From the NCBI GenBank assembly GCA_009779935.1, contig WRAX01000008.1:1-64000 (forward strand): 64,000 nucleotides of DNA. The letters run 5' to 3'. Below, piece by piece: positions 7,612-17,032 of the stretch. Made by a program: the position numbers and the translations under genes. Position 1 is the stretch's first letter, and each line of letters begins with the position of its first letter. The stretch is from Defluviitaleaceae bacterium. GTDB taxonomy: Bacteria; Bacillota; Clostridia; Lachnospirales; WRAX01. The notes below the pieces were generated by a model that was not told the origin of the DNA, made no database searches, and worked only from the letters and a program-made list of their open reading frames with translations.

Positions 7612-9492
7612 TTGAATAAAAAAACAATTATATCCATATCCATTGTGGCGGCGATAGCCCTTATCGCCGTGGGCGTGCTAATTTTTACCATCTTCTTCCA
7701 AGATAGCGAAAATGGGGATGAGGGTGATTTTGTAAATATGACAGAAGTGGGCTTTTTCCAGCACTTTACCCATCTAAACCCCTCCAATATCCTAATCACC
7801 ATGGATGGGGAGTTTATAGGGGTACCAACCCCGCCCGCCCTAATTAACGGCAATATCTACCTGCCCGCCGATTTTTTGCGCACCCATGTGGATAGATACA
7901 TATTTTGGGAAGCGGATACAAACCGCCTAACCATCACCAGTCCCACCGAAATACACCGTTTTACCCCAAACGCCGCCACATTTACCACAAACTGGGTGCA
8001 GCATCAAATTGTCAGCCCCATCCAAAGGGTGGGCGATATGGCATTTGTGCCGGCAGATATGGTGGCGGCCAACTACCCCCTAATCCTTAATTTTCAACCG
8101 GAATATAATATACTTATAATAGAATCCTTAGAAAAAGTTAGGCATACATATTCTGCAAACTTTGCAACAGATGCAGATGATGACGCAAACGACGAAAACC
8201 CGCTGGAATGGACACCAATCCGCACCGCATCAGGGCTGCAACACCCCATAATAGCAAGGCTTGTGCAGGATGAGCGTGTAACACTAATCCGCCATGCGGG
8301 CGCATTTGCCTTTGTGCAAAACCAAAATGGGCTAACAGGCTATGTGCTTTCGGAGCATTTAATGCACCACAGCACCACGGCACCAATCACCGCCCCGCCC
8401 CGCCCCCGCAGGCAAATAACCCGCCCCGGCTTTGAAGGTAATATTAACATGGTGTGGCATCTTGTAACCAGCCCGGCCTCCGCCGCCAACCGTGATAACT
8501 GGTACACCATGCAGGGCGTAAATGTACTGTCCCCCACATGGCTATATTTTTGCCGCCCCAGTATGGACGGTACGATTATCAACTTTGGTAATCGGGAGTA
8601 TGTAACATGGGCACATGCCAATGGCATGGAAGTGTGGCCTATGATTTCCGATGCCTTTTTTAGCCCCGAAACAGGGCCCGAAGTTTTTACAAACGAAGCC
8701 GCCCGCCTTGCCCTAATGAATGCCGAAACAAGGGATTTTATTATAAACCAAATTATGGAAATGATACATCGCTACAATTGGGACGGTGTAAATGTGGACT
8801 ATGAAGCGTGGACAGTAGCCGAAGTTGACCATTTTATCCAATTCCTAAGGGAGCTTTCCGTGCCTATGAGCCAGGCAGGTGCGGTGCTTTCCGTAGCGGT
8901 TTTTAACCCCCTACACTTTAACCAATGGCGCAATTATCCCGATACCGCTGCTGCTGTGGATTTTTTAACAATAATGGCGTATGACGAGCATTATGGCAGT
9001 TCCGCCACCCCCGGCAGTGTGTCCAGCTTCCCTTTTGTGGAAACAGGCCTGCTAAACCTGTTGGATTGGGGCGTAGCACCCCATCAAATCGTAATTGGTT
9101 TGCCAACCTATATGCGTGTTTGGACAGAGCAGTTTAACACCACCACAGGCAACTGGGAATTGCTGCCACCCGGTCCCGGCGGCAACCCCCTACCCGAATT
9201 TTATCCATACAGGCGCACCCGCAGCGTGGGCATGCAGTTTGGCTACAATATCATCCGTGGCATGGGCGGGCAGTTTGAATGGGATTACATCCTGCGCCAA
9301 TACGTTGCCCATGTATACCACACCCACAATGGGGTAGAGTTGCGCACATCCGCCTGGCTAAACGACCTAAACAGCACCGAGGAAAAGTTGTCCCTAATAG
9401 GCCGCCACAACCTTGCAGGTGTAGTGTGGTGGCGCAAAGGCCTCGCCCTGCCTGCCATGTGGCCCTTCGCCCACGAAATTTTAAGTAAGTAG
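7612..9492 (+). CDS. GH18-like glycosidase with N-terminal anchor, stalk-type domains and SH3-like module
   Basis: 626 residues starting at TTG after GAAAGGTAGTG. Residues ~5-30 form a membrane anchor. Two copper-amine-oxidase-N-type repeats (TPPALINGNIYLPADFL, MAFVPADMVAA) and an SH3-like region (GAFAFVQNQNGLTGYVLSEHL) precede the GH18 barrel. The catalytic signature DGVNVDYE is near residue 390 with the Glu as acid; AYDEHYG and GLPTYMRVW are further barrel motifs. Related spore-cortex and wall enzymes hydrolyse N-acetylglucosamine linkages, so a peptidoglycan substrate is likely. The stop TAG begins a perfect REP palindrome that may serve as terminator. Confidence 0.85.
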   Translation: MNKKTIISISIVAAIALIAVGVLIFTIFFQDSENGDEGDFVNMTEVGFFQHFTHLNPSNILITMDGEFIGVPTPPALINGNIYLPADFLRTHVDRYIFWEADTNRLTITSPTEIHRFTPNAATFTTNWVQHQIVSPIQRVGDMAFVPADMVAANYPLILNFQPEYNILIIESLEKVRHTYSANFATDADDDANDENPLEWTPIRTASGLQHPIIARLVQDERVTLIRHAGAFAFVQNQNGLTGYVLSEHLMHHSTTAPITAPPRPRRQITRPGFEGNINMVWHLVTSPASAANRDNWYTMQGVNVLSPTWLYFCRPSMDGTIINFGNREYVTWAHANGMEVWPMISDAFFSPETGPEVFTNEAARLALMNAETRDFIINQIMEMIHRYNWDGVNVDYEAWTVAEVDHFIQFLRELSVPMSQAGAVLSVAVFNPLHFNQWRNYPDTAAAVDFLTIMAYDEHYGSSATPGSVSSFPFVETGLLNLLDWGVAPHQIVIGLPTYMRVWTEQFNTTTGNWELLPPGPGGNPLPEFYPYRRTRSVGMQFGYNIIRGMGGQFEWDYILRQYVAHVYHTHNGVELRTSAWLNDLNSTEEKLSLIGRHNLAGVVWWRKGLALPAMWPFAHEILSK

Positions 9493-9515
9493 GGTGGGGG
9501 CTTGCCCCCACCCTT
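9490..9515. repeat. REP-like palindrome, short form
   Basis: TAGGGTGGGGGC TT GCCCCCACCCTT, an almost perfect short hairpin whose first triplet is the stop codon of the GH18-like gene. Confidence 0.8.
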
Positions 9516-9562
9516 ATGCAAATACACTCATTACCGGGTAATAACAATTTCTCCACACAACC

Positions 9563-9598
9563 AAAAAATGCCGACACACTTACCCGTCGGCATCTTTT
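9563..9598. terminator. Bidirectional terminator
   Basis: AAAAAATGCCGAC ... GTCGGCATCTTTT; lies between converging genes and ends the M6 protease transcript, and probably read-through from the GH18 gene. Confidence 0.85.
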
Positions 9599-9640
9599 GA
9601 GGCTGCATTACACAGTATGCAGATTATTGTTAGGCAATGG

Positions 9641-11764
9641 TTACAATGCCAATTGTACCTGTCCACGGTCCCCATTGGGTACCACTGGTGCCATGTTGAT
9701 ATTTACCTGCATTGTAAAATCTCTTGCGCAAGATGTGCTAATACCCACATTTGTGTGCTGGGCAACGCCTTGCACATTGTAAAAATGGTTAGAAAGTAAT
9801 GTGGGGAAGTTAGGTGCGCTATGGAAATGGTCCCCAAAATTATTCCAATTGGAATTTACACTGGCCAAAAACTGGCTCTGATCCGCTTCACGCAAGGTTA
9901 CGGTGTGCTCACTGCCACGTATGTCCACATGGTAAATTAGCAAACCACCTGTGCCACGGGTTGCACCTGCCGGTACGCCCGGTGCGGCAACTGTCGCTAA
10001 TGGCGCATTTGCAGGGAAGCCAAACCAACCATAAAGGCCCATATCCCATCTGGTGCTCATCTGCCTGTTTTCGATGATGAAGAATTGGTAGTTACAGGTG
10101 CGGCTGGCAACCAAGATAATGTCTTGATTTGCTGTGCTTCCATTCAAAGTGGCAGAGCGCACTTGCCCTTGCCAATCGGTGGCTTCTATCACAATTGGGT
10201 TTACGAAACCAAGCTGCATTAAGCTCCATGCATCAAATGGTGCCGGGGTATGTCCCGGTGCAGGGTCGCCCGGTGACATAGACCAGTTTCCGTGGGCCAT
10301 AATGCTATATGGACCAAGACCCATACTGTCACCAAACAAGCAATACAAATCCGGTAAACCAAGTATATGTCCAAGCTCATGTACAACAGTTCCAATACCC
10401 ATAGTTATGCTGCGGGCTTGGGTTTCGCCGTATGCCATAAAGCGCATCCAGCCGTTCTGGCCTACATAGGAGCCTGCATAACTCCAAGCATGCGCCCAAA
10501 CTTGACCACGTCCGCCTGCATTGTAATTGTCTGCCGCTTCGCCGCCGGCAAAAATGGCAGCAACGGTAACACCGGCAAAATCAAAGCCTGTACCATGCAC
10601 AGCAGCAACTACAGAATTTATGATGTAGCGTGTACTAACATGGGCATTACCCGAATACCTTGCCCAATTAGGCATATGGTGGGGCGTATGTACGGTTGCA
10701 TGCACCACACCGGGGTGCTCCGATGGCCGCACGGTAACATCCCTGCCATGGGAAGCAACTCTACCACCACCTGTTACAGAGCCGGCAGGTACAAAAATGT
10801 CACGCCCGCCCGACATGTCGTTGAAAAAGTTGGCAACAGTGGCTGCTCCGGCAACTCTTCCGAAATACTTGTTGTGGTAGAAAGCCTGGCTTTCCGCCAT
10901 GGAAACATTGTCAAAATCAATCATCACAACCAAAAGCCGTTGGTTGTCCGCTGTCACGGCAGGCGCACGCAAATTCGGTGCGGACTGGCGTGGTGCGCCG
11001 GGTATGGCAGGTGTAATAGTCTGCCTTGGCTGGCCGGGCATAATCCCGTCCCTTGGGGCTTCCGGCTGGCCGGGAAAGCCAGGAACGCCCGGCGCAAAGG
11101 CCCAGGAGACCCCACCCGTGGTGGATGAGGTTGCTCCCAATGGCACAATGCTTTGTGTAGATGGCGGAGCCGCTTGTAAATCACGAATCATGCCCACATT
11201 GGAAATTGTTGGGGGCAGGATTGGCGGGCGCTCCGTATCGGGGCTTTGTCCTTGTCCCGGTGGCATAATTGGCCTTTGTGGTGCCTGTGGTTGTTGGATT
11301 GGATTGTTTGGCGTTGGTAGCATATCCCCCGGTTGCAGGGTTCTGCCGCCATTAGGTAAAAGTGGGCCATTAACGCCCGCCGGCCCTTGCAGGGTCGGGT
11401 CGTTTACATCCACTTGCCATGCGCCTGTGATAAGGTGACGGATATCACCTCTTTGGATACGTACATGGGCATCACCATCAAATGGCACACCGGCCAAATG
11501 GGGTGTTGGCAGCAATGCATTGTGGGTTGCACGTGCATAGTACCAGTTGCCGCTATCCTCATCAAAAACAACCACATTACCCTCTACATCCTCCCACCAA
11601 GAGAAGGAGCTTGTCCCACGCAAATGCAGGGTTATGGGCGTGCCATCCGCCTGTTGCTCCTGTATGGGGCGTGGGTTGGCGGGGGCGGCCGCAAGGGCAG
11701 TTGGCGTTAAAATTACGAAGGCCACAGCCAGAAATTTTAAGGCTGCAAATCTTAGCTTTTTCAT
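9641..11764 (-). CDS. Secreted M6-family metalloprotease (immune inhibitor A-like)
   Basis: 707 residues with a signal peptide (FLAVAFVILTPTALAA). A small N-terminal domain (SFSWWEDVEGNVVVFDEDSG) typical of M6 proteases is followed by a Pro/Gly-rich linker of about 150 residues and the catalytic domain. The zinc site HELGHILGLPDLY is near residue 464, followed by the Met-containing turn YSIMAHG. M6 enzymes degrade extracellular proteins. The promoter is full consensus and the ribosome binding site GAAGGAGGTGA is ideal, so high expression is expected. No S-layer or sorting motif is visible, suggesting release into the medium. Confidence 0.9.
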   Translation of the reverse strand: MKKLRFAALKFLAVAFVILTPTALAAAPANPRPIQEQQADGTPITLHLRGTSSFSWWEDVEGNVVVFDEDSGNWYYARATHNALLPTPHLAGVPFDGDAHVRIQRGDIRHLITGAWQVDVNDPTLQGPAGVNGPLLPNGGRTLQPGDMLPTPNNPIQQPQAPQRPIMPPGQGQSPDTERPPILPPTISNVGMIRDLQAAPPSTQSIVPLGATSSTTGGVSWAFAPGVPGFPGQPEAPRDGIMPGQPRQTITPAIPGAPRQSAPNLRAPAVTADNQRLLVVMIDFDNVSMAESQAFYHNKYFGRVAGAATVANFFNDMSGGRDIFVPAGSVTGGGRVASHGRDVTVRPSEHPGVVHATVHTPHHMPNWARYSGNAHVSTRYIINSVVAAVHGTGFDFAGVTVAAIFAGGEAADNYNAGGRGQVWAHAWSYAGSYVGQNGWMRFMAYGETQARSITMGIGTVVHELGHILGLPDLYCLFGDSMGLGPYSIMAHGNWSMSPGDPAPGHTPAPFDAWSLMQLGFVNPIVIEATDWQGQVRSATLNGSTANQDIILVASRTCNYQFFIIENRQMSTRWDMGLYGWFGFPANAPLATVAAPGVPAGATRGTGGLLIYHVDIRGSEHTVTLREADQSQFLASVNSNWNNFGDHFHSAPNFPTLLSNHFYNVQGVAQHTNVGISTSCARDFTMQVNINMAPVVPNGDRGQVQLAL

Positions 11765-11782
11765 AGTTCACCTCCTTCACCC

Positions 11783-11811
11783 ATTATACACCATCACGCA
11801 ATTTCTGTCAA
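11783..11811 (-). promoter_or_regulatory. Consensus sigma-A promoter of the M6 protease
   Basis: TTGACA, 17 bases, TATAAT on the minus strand, an exact consensus match. Confidence 0.9.
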
Positions 11812-11933
11812 GTACTTTTTCAAAATCCGTTATATTTTTTTGTTACAAGCCCGACCTCGTCAGTATACAGCGTTTCAAAGCTCGCAGTTTATCGTATGCT
11901 TCTGCTGCGAAAATCTCTATAATGTCGGTACGT

Positions 11934-12407
11934 TTACAAAATAAAATCAACATCTTTATTATCTGCATTATTCCAACCACGGATTGAGCAACAACAAGCT
12001 AAGCCTTTTGCATCGTTGTACACGCTTTCATAAAACACAACATTATCACCCGCAAAACTTCTTAGCAAAGATTCGCCCGAAGACATATCCAAATCGCCCA
12101 GATACCTACTTCCGCCACCAATGGCGATGCCTTCTTGAAAAAATTCAACAGCAACTTGTTTTCCGCCTAAAAAATCATTGATATATTCAATAAGACAGTT
12201 GATATTCTCATTCATGTCATCACCATAATCAAAGTGGGCGTGTTGGAACGAGAAAAAGAAAATAATGCCATCCAGATCCTCGTTGGAAACCCGTATATTC
12301 CCATCCCAAAACGGATTGACAATTGCAAAATAATCTATATCGTTAATAGCCTCTACTTTCGTTTCGTATCCCTTATATACTTCTGATAATTTCGCAAATA
12401 AATCCAT
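11934..12407 (-). CDS. Acidic small protein of unknown function
   Basis: 157 residues, acidic, rich in Asp and aromatic residues, with no signal or membrane segment. The pattern (DYFAIVNPFWDGNIRVSNED, SFQHAHFDYGDDMNENI) resembles solitary immunity-type or SUKH-like proteins only loosely, so I assign no function. AGGAGGT precedes ATG 12407. A family B repeat ends about 28 bases upstream of the start, so the gene's transcript must start in or run through that element. Codon use is more AT-rich than in its neighbours, consistent with acquisition. Confidence 0.6.
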   Translation of the reverse strand: MDLFAKLSEVYKGYETKVEAINDIDYFAIVNPFWDGNIRVSNEDLDGIIFFFSFQHAHFDYGDDMNENINCLIEYINDFLGGKQVAVEFFQEGIAIGGGSRYLGDLDMSSGESLLRSFAGDNVVFYESVYNDAKGLACCCSIRGWNNADNKDVDFIL

Positions 12408-12434
12408 TCTAATCTACCTCCTATACTCAAACGA

Positions 12435-12573
12435 CCCCAAAACAGTATCAGAAAACGCATGATTTTTATTCGATTGCAAGGAGCCAGGTTCCGTGCATAC
12501 CCAGAGGTATGTGCGGGTTCTTGGGACGCAGTAAATCGGATAAAAAGACAAGTTTAGTGATACTGTTTTGGGG
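12435..12573. repeat. Family B palindromic repeat, copy 2 (complete)
   Basis: 139 bp with terminal inverted repeats CCCCAAAACAGTATCA and TGATACTGTTTTGGGG. The interior is almost identical to 1-133, including the stem around CAGA. The ORF-track entry across it (12414-12626) is a shadow. Confidence 0.85.
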
Positions 12574-12719
12574 TTGCTTCCAGGAAACATAACCCACATA
12601 ACCCTTTTGTTTAGAAATAAACTCATTATTCAGCTTTTCTGCTGCATGCAAAAAGCCTGGTACAGATGCCCCTTTTTTTCAATGGATAAGAAGCACAATA
12701 AATATAGCCATTGTGGCCG

Positions 12720-15700
12720 CTACATAAACAGGGTCAGTTGCTCAGTTTCCGGTATGCCGTCCAGCACCCCATTGTCTTTTAACAGCTGCACCACATTCTT
12801 ATTAACCTTGGTGCGGCTTTTTAAGTCTTCTATGGAGAAAAATTCCCCTTCCTTACGTGCTTCCACAATTTGCTGGGCAACAGATTCGCCAAGCCCTGCC
12901 ACAGCGCACAAGGGCGGCATCAGCCCCCCATCTGTGATGATAAACTTATCCTCACTGGCGGTGTAGATGTTTAGCGGGGCAAATTTAAGCTCTCGGCTAT
13001 ACATCTCACTCACCAATTCCAATAAGTTGATAGACTTTTCTTCCTTAGTAGTGGCGTTTTTGCCAAGCTCTTGTATACGCTGCATCTCATTCCTGATAAC
13101 ATCCGGGCCCTTGCACATTACTTCATAATTAAATTCATCACTTTTAGCAGAAAAGGCTGCGGCGTAAAAGGCCAATGGGTGGTGTATTTTGTAATACGCC
13201 ATGCGCACCGCCATGGAAACATAAGCAACAGCATGCCCTTTGGGAAACATATATTTAATCTTGCGGCAGGATTCGATATACCATTTAGGTACATTGCAGG
13301 AGAGCATAAGTCTCTCCTCGTCCTCATTAACCCCCCGCCCTTTACGCACCTTTTCCGTTATGTTAAAGGCATCCTTATCAGCAAGCCCCTTGGAAATCAG
13401 ATACAACATAATATCATCACGTGTGGAAATAATTTCTTTTAGCGACAGCTTTTTATCCTTCATCAAATCCGCACCATTGTTAAGCCAAACATCCGTACCA
13501 TGGGACAAGCCCGACACGCAAACCAAATCCGCAAAGCTTTTGGGATTGGTGTCGCCCAGCATATCCCGCACAAATTTTGTACCAAATTCCGGCAGGCCAA
13601 GGGCAGTGGCTTTGCTAAACATGGAAATTGTCTTTTTATCCCCCAAATCCACTTCCATAGGGTCTATACCTGTATAGTCGTAAAGTAATTTAAGAATCGT
13701 CGGCACATCGTGCCCAAGCAAGTCCAGTTTTAACAGGTTTTCGTGTATGGAATGATAGTCAAAGTGGGTTGTGGTTACATCGGATTTTTGGTCATTAGCA
13801 GGGCGTTGTATTGGTGTAAATTCGTAAATACTGCGCCCCTTTGGCACAACCATAAGCCCCCCCGGGTGCTGGCCCGTTGTGCGTTTTATCCCTTCGCAAC
13901 CCACTGCAAGGCGGTTTATCTCCGCCGTGCGCTCGTTTCTGTTTTTTGCTTCCAAATACTTTTTAACATAACCAAAGGCGGTGCGGTTGGCTATGGTGCT
14001 TATGGTGCCCGCCTTAAATACATAACCCTGCCCCAGCAGCTCCTCCGCATAAGCATGGGCACGGGACTGGTATTCGCCGGAAAAGTTAAGGTCTATATCC
14101 GGCTCTTTATCCCCGTCAAAACCAAGAAAGGTTTCAAAGGGTATGGCATGCCCTTCCTTTTTCAGGGGTGCGGCGCAGTTTGGGCAGTTTTTAGCAGGCA
14201 TATCACAACCCGAGCCGCCGGCGTATTTTTTAACATCCACCGAATCAAAATCGGAATATTTACAGCTGGTGCAGATATAATGGGGCTCCAAGGGGTTAAC
14301 CTCTGTAATGCCCGACATGGTAGCAACAAGACTGGAACCAATAGATCCCCGAGAGCCCACCGTGTACCCATCTTCCATAGAGCGTTTTACCAACTTTTGG
14401 GCAATTATGTACATAACGGCAAAGTTGTTTTTGATGATGGAATCCAGCTCTTTTTGTATGCGGGCTTCCACAACGGGTGGTAGCTGGTCGCCGTAAATTT
14501 CACGGGCACGGCCCCACACCATCTCCTCCAACTCTTTATCCGACCCTTCGATAATGGGGGGGTATGTGCCTTTGGGGATTGGGCGGATGCCCTCTTCAAT
14601 ACTGTCCGCTATGGCGTTTGGGGTGGTGATAACCACTTTACGGGCAACTTCTTCGCCGAGATAGGCAAATTCTGCAAGCATTTCCTCGGTGGTGCGGAAG
14701 TATAGGGGGGGTTGGTTGTCCGCATCCTTAAAGCCATTGCCTGTTTGGATAATGCATCTGTAAATCTCATCCCCCGGGTCCATAAAATGCACATCCCCTG
14801 CGGCAACCACGGGTTTGCTGTATGTTTCGCCATATTCCACAATTTTGCGGTTGATATTTTCCAGCTGCTCCATACTTTCCACTTCATCATTGCGCAACAA
14901 AAATTCGTTGTTGGCAAGGGGCTGTATCTCAAAATAGTCATAAAAATGGGCAATTTCTTCAATTTGTTCTATGGAGCGGTTTTCACGCACTGCTGTATGC
15001 AATTCCCCCTGCTCACAGGCTGTACCTATCATCAACCCATCCCGCAGGGCGGTTAGCCGGCTTTTGGGTATGCGGGGGTATCTGTTAAAAAATTCCAAAT
15101 GTGATATTGATACAAGCTCATATAAATTGCGCATACCCGCTTGGTTTTTAACCAAAATGGTGGCATGCTTGGGGCGCAGGCTTTTAACATCAATTTCTTT
15201 GGAATAGCGCAAGTTTATCATATCCAGCGTTTCTATGCCCCGCTGTTTTAGTATTTCTATTTGCTGGGCAAAAATCTCCGCTAATGCTTTTGCATCATCA
15301 CTGGCTCTATGGTGGTTTTCCAAGGTAACATTATGGTGCTTTGCCATTGCCGCCAGGCCATGGCGGTGCAGGCCGGGAAACAGCGCACGGGACAGCTGCA
15401 AGGTACATAAATAGGGGTTATCCACCTCATAACCATAATTTAAGCCAAGGTGCTCCAAAAAACCCATGTCAAAATCGGCATTGTGGGCCACAAGTATGGA
15501 ATCGCCAACCCAGTCCATAAACTGGGGCAAAACCGCATCCAAGGTGGGCTTGCCCCGCAGCATATCATCTGTTATACTTGTAAGCTCCACAATCTTAGGG
15601 GCAAGGGGCACGCCCGGGTCCACAAAGGCGTGGAAAACATCACCAAACTTGCCATCCTTCATCTTAATTGCACCAATTTCAATTATTGTATTGGCTTCCC

Positions 15701-16661
15701 GGTTAAGGCCTGTTGTTTCCAAGTCAAACACCACAAATTCATCACTTAACTTGGCATTTTTAGGGCGCTGGGCGATTGTTACCGCCATATCATCCACCAA
15801 ATAGGCCTCCAACCCATAAATTACCTTAATGCCTGTTTTTTCCGCCGCATCCATAGCATCGGGAAAGGCCTGCACCACACCATGGTCGGTTATGGCAATG
15901 GCTTTGTGCCCCCATTCCTTTGCCCTTTTAATAAGGTCGGTTACAGGGGTTAAGGCATCCAGTTGGGACATGTTAGTGTGCATATGCAGCTCTACCCGCT
16001 TTTCCGGGGCATTGTCCACACGTTGCTCTTGCACCATTTCCCCTTCACCCAGCTTGTTTACCATTATATTAAGCTCGCCCGAAAACTTATCACGGCTTAC
16101 CTTGCCGGCAATTTTAACCACCGCACCAACTTTTAACAAATGCTCAAAATCTTTAATTTTATCCTTTGCCAAAAAATGTTTAAGGCTAATGGAGCTGGTA
16201 TTGTCGCTAATATCCAGCGTGTACATCATTTTGCCGCCCCTAACCTCCCTGCTGTCCGTACGGAAAATGCGGCCGCAAACCACCACATCCTCTTCATCCT
16301 CAAACTGGCTGTTAAGGGGCTTGGTTTCGCCGTTTATTTTGGCGGGTGCACGCCTTGGGGCTTGTTTTGGCGTTTCGGCGGGCTTAGGGGCGGGGCGGGG
16401 CACCGCCTCCGCCACCCTTGGCGGCGCAACAAAAGAAGGCACAATTTTAACAGCGGAAAGCATGCCAAAACGGGCGGATAAATCCGCCTCCAACCCTGCA
16501 ATGCTATCCAAACTTGTGCCTTGCTCCAATTTTATCCTAATTTCCAGCCACTTTTCACGGCTGTGGCAGTAAATATCTTCTACATAGGCGTTTTTTAGCC
16601 CTTCATTAAGCTGTAAATCCAACTTTTCAAAAACTTGCGAAATTTTTTTATTGTTTTCCAT
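12720..16661 (-). CDS. polC: DNA polymerase III alpha subunit, PolC type
   Basis: 1313 residues, shorter than B. subtilis PolC (about 1437) mainly in the N-terminal region. In order: N-terminal domain, OB fold (VVVCGRIFRTDSREVRGGKM), PHP domain (VELHMHTNMS, ITDHGVV; about 225-310), DEDD proofreading exonuclease (FVVFDLETTG, VAHNADFD, HRASDDAKAL; about 310-480), then the polymerase with SRGSIGSSLVATMSGITEVNPL, a Cys4 zinc motif (CTSC, CPNC), the catalytic DIDLNFSGEYQ and GQHPGGLMV. This is the replicative leading-strand polymerase of low-GC Gram-positives. ATG 16661 is preferred to GTG 16667, which overlaps the AAGGGGTG binding site. Confidence 0.97.
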   Translation of the reverse strand: MENNKKISQVFEKLDLQLNEGLKNAYVEDIYCHSREKWLEIRIKLEQGTSLDSIAGLEADLSARFGMLSAVKIVPSFVAPPRVAEAVPRPAPKPAETPKQAPRRAPAKINGETKPLNSQFEDEEDVVVCGRIFRTDSREVRGGKMMYTLDISDNTSSISLKHFLAKDKIKDFEHLLKVGAVVKIAGKVSRDKFSGELNIMVNKLGEGEMVQEQRVDNAPEKRVELHMHTNMSQLDALTPVTDLIKRAKEWGHKAIAITDHGVVQAFPDAMDAAEKTGIKVIYGLEAYLVDDMAVTIAQRPKNAKLSDEFVVFDLETTGLNREANTIIEIGAIKMKDGKFGDVFHAFVDPGVPLAPKIVELTSITDDMLRGKPTLDAVLPQFMDWVGDSILVAHNADFDMGFLEHLGLNYGYEVDNPYLCTLQLSRALFPGLHRHGLAAMAKHHNVTLENHHRASDDAKALAEIFAQQIEILKQRGIETLDMINLRYSKEIDVKSLRPKHATILVKNQAGMRNLYELVSISHLEFFNRYPRIPKSRLTALRDGLMIGTACEQGELHTAVRENRSIEQIEEIAHFYDYFEIQPLANNEFLLRNDEVESMEQLENINRKIVEYGETYSKPVVAAGDVHFMDPGDEIYRCIIQTGNGFKDADNQPPLYFRTTEEMLAEFAYLGEEVARKVVITTPNAIADSIEEGIRPIPKGTYPPIIEGSDKELEEMVWGRAREIYGDQLPPVVEARIQKELDSIIKNNFAVMYIIAQKLVKRSMEDGYTVGSRGSIGSSLVATMSGITEVNPLEPHYICTSCKYSDFDSVDVKKYAGGSGCDMPAKNCPNCAAPLKKEGHAIPFETFLGFDGDKEPDIDLNFSGEYQSRAHAYAEELLGQGYVFKAGTISTIANRTAFGYVKKYLEAKNRNERTAEINRLAVGCEGIKRTTGQHPGGLMVVPKGRSIYEFTPIQRPANDQKSDVTTTHFDYHSIHENLLKLDLLGHDVPTILKLLYDYTGIDPMEVDLGDKKTISMFSKATALGLPEFGTKFVRDMLGDTNPKSFADLVCVSGLSHGTDVWLNNGADLMKDKKLSLKEIISTRDDIMLYLISKGLADKDAFNITEKVRKGRGVNEDEERLMLSCNVPKWYIESCRKIKYMFPKGHAVAYVSMAVRMAYYKIHHPLAFYAAAFSAKSDEFNYEVMCKGPDVIRNEMQRIQELGKNATTKEEKSINLLELVSEMYSRELKFAPLNIYTASEDKFIITDGGLMPPLCAVAGLGESVAQQIVEARKEGEFFSIEDLKSRTKVNKNVVQLLKDNGVLDGIPETEQLTLFM

Positions 16662-16670
16662 GTCCACCCC

Positions 16671-16699
16671 TTGCGCTTTGGGCGCATTTGTGCTATACT
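16671..16699 (+). promoter_or_regulatory. Promoter of the putative antisense RNA
   Basis: TTGCGC, 17 bases, TATACT with an extended TG. It points at the 3' end of the toxin gene on the other strand and away from polC. No protein gene lies downstream of it on the plus strand. Confidence 0.65.
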
Positions 16700-16705
16700 C
16701 ATTAA

Positions 16706-16816
16706 AAGAGTTGGGGGCAAACCCAATTTCTTGGCCAACTAAGCGGTTGGCGTTTAGGTTAGTGCATAATCAAAATAACCGGCTACTGTAGTGAGGAGGC
16801 GGTTATTTCTTTTTGG
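16706..16816 (+). ncRNA. Putative type I antitoxin RNA
   Basis: Predicted from the promoter at 16671-16699 and a hairpin AATAACCG ... CGGTTATT followed by TCTTTTT (16774-16812), which in the opposite sense terminates the toxin mRNA. The transcript would be ~110 bases, contains the stem GCCAAC/GTTGGC (16734-16751), and is complementary to the toxin's 3' end. This converging, 3'-overlapping arrangement is that of TxpA/RatA-type systems. Ends are predicted, not measured. Confidence 0.6.
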
Positions 16817-16910
16817 AAATTATGTCAGCTATGTATACCATCAGCCCTATCAGCGCAATTAATAATGTTGATGCGCCGAAAATGACCATAATAATTTCAA
16901 AAGTTGACAT
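16803..16910 (-). CDS. Holin-like small membrane toxin (type I TA), missed by the ORF track
   Basis: 35 residues from ATG 16910 after GGGGGTGAG. It begins MSTFEIIMVIFG, continues as one hydrophobic helix (LLIALIGLMVYI) and ends in a basic tail IISKKK. This matches the short holin-like/TxpA-type toxin family, whose members start MSTFE and depolarise the membrane. The mRNA has its own full promoter (16997-17025) and an ~80-base leader containing a hairpin (AATTTGGG / CCCAAATT plus T-run) that could hold back translation. It lies between polC and a CxxC protein gene. Confidence 0.75.
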   Translation of the reverse strand: MSTFEIIMVIFGASTLLIALIGLMVYIADIISKKK

Positions 16911-16996
16911 AGGCTCACCCCCTTTCATGGGGCTTCACCAACCGCTGCTTATTAAATTAACCAAAAAAATTTGGGCTTGCCCTTGTCCCAAATTAT

Positions 16997-17025
16997 ATTA
17001 TAGCACAAACCCTTAGGGCTTTCAA
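16997..17025 (-). promoter_or_regulatory. Toxin promoter
   Basis: TTGAAA, 17 bases ending TGC, then TATAAT on the minus strand; an extended -10 promoter directly after the end of the gene at 17033. Confidence 0.8.
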
Positions 17026-17032
17026 CTTTTTT

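Noticed and set aside
10367-11128. 253-codon plus-strand ORF
   Set aside because: Antisense shadow of the M6 protease.
12414-12626. ORF of 70 codons across a family B repeat
   Set aside because: Most of it is translated repeat; the same words would come from copy 1, and there is no binding site.
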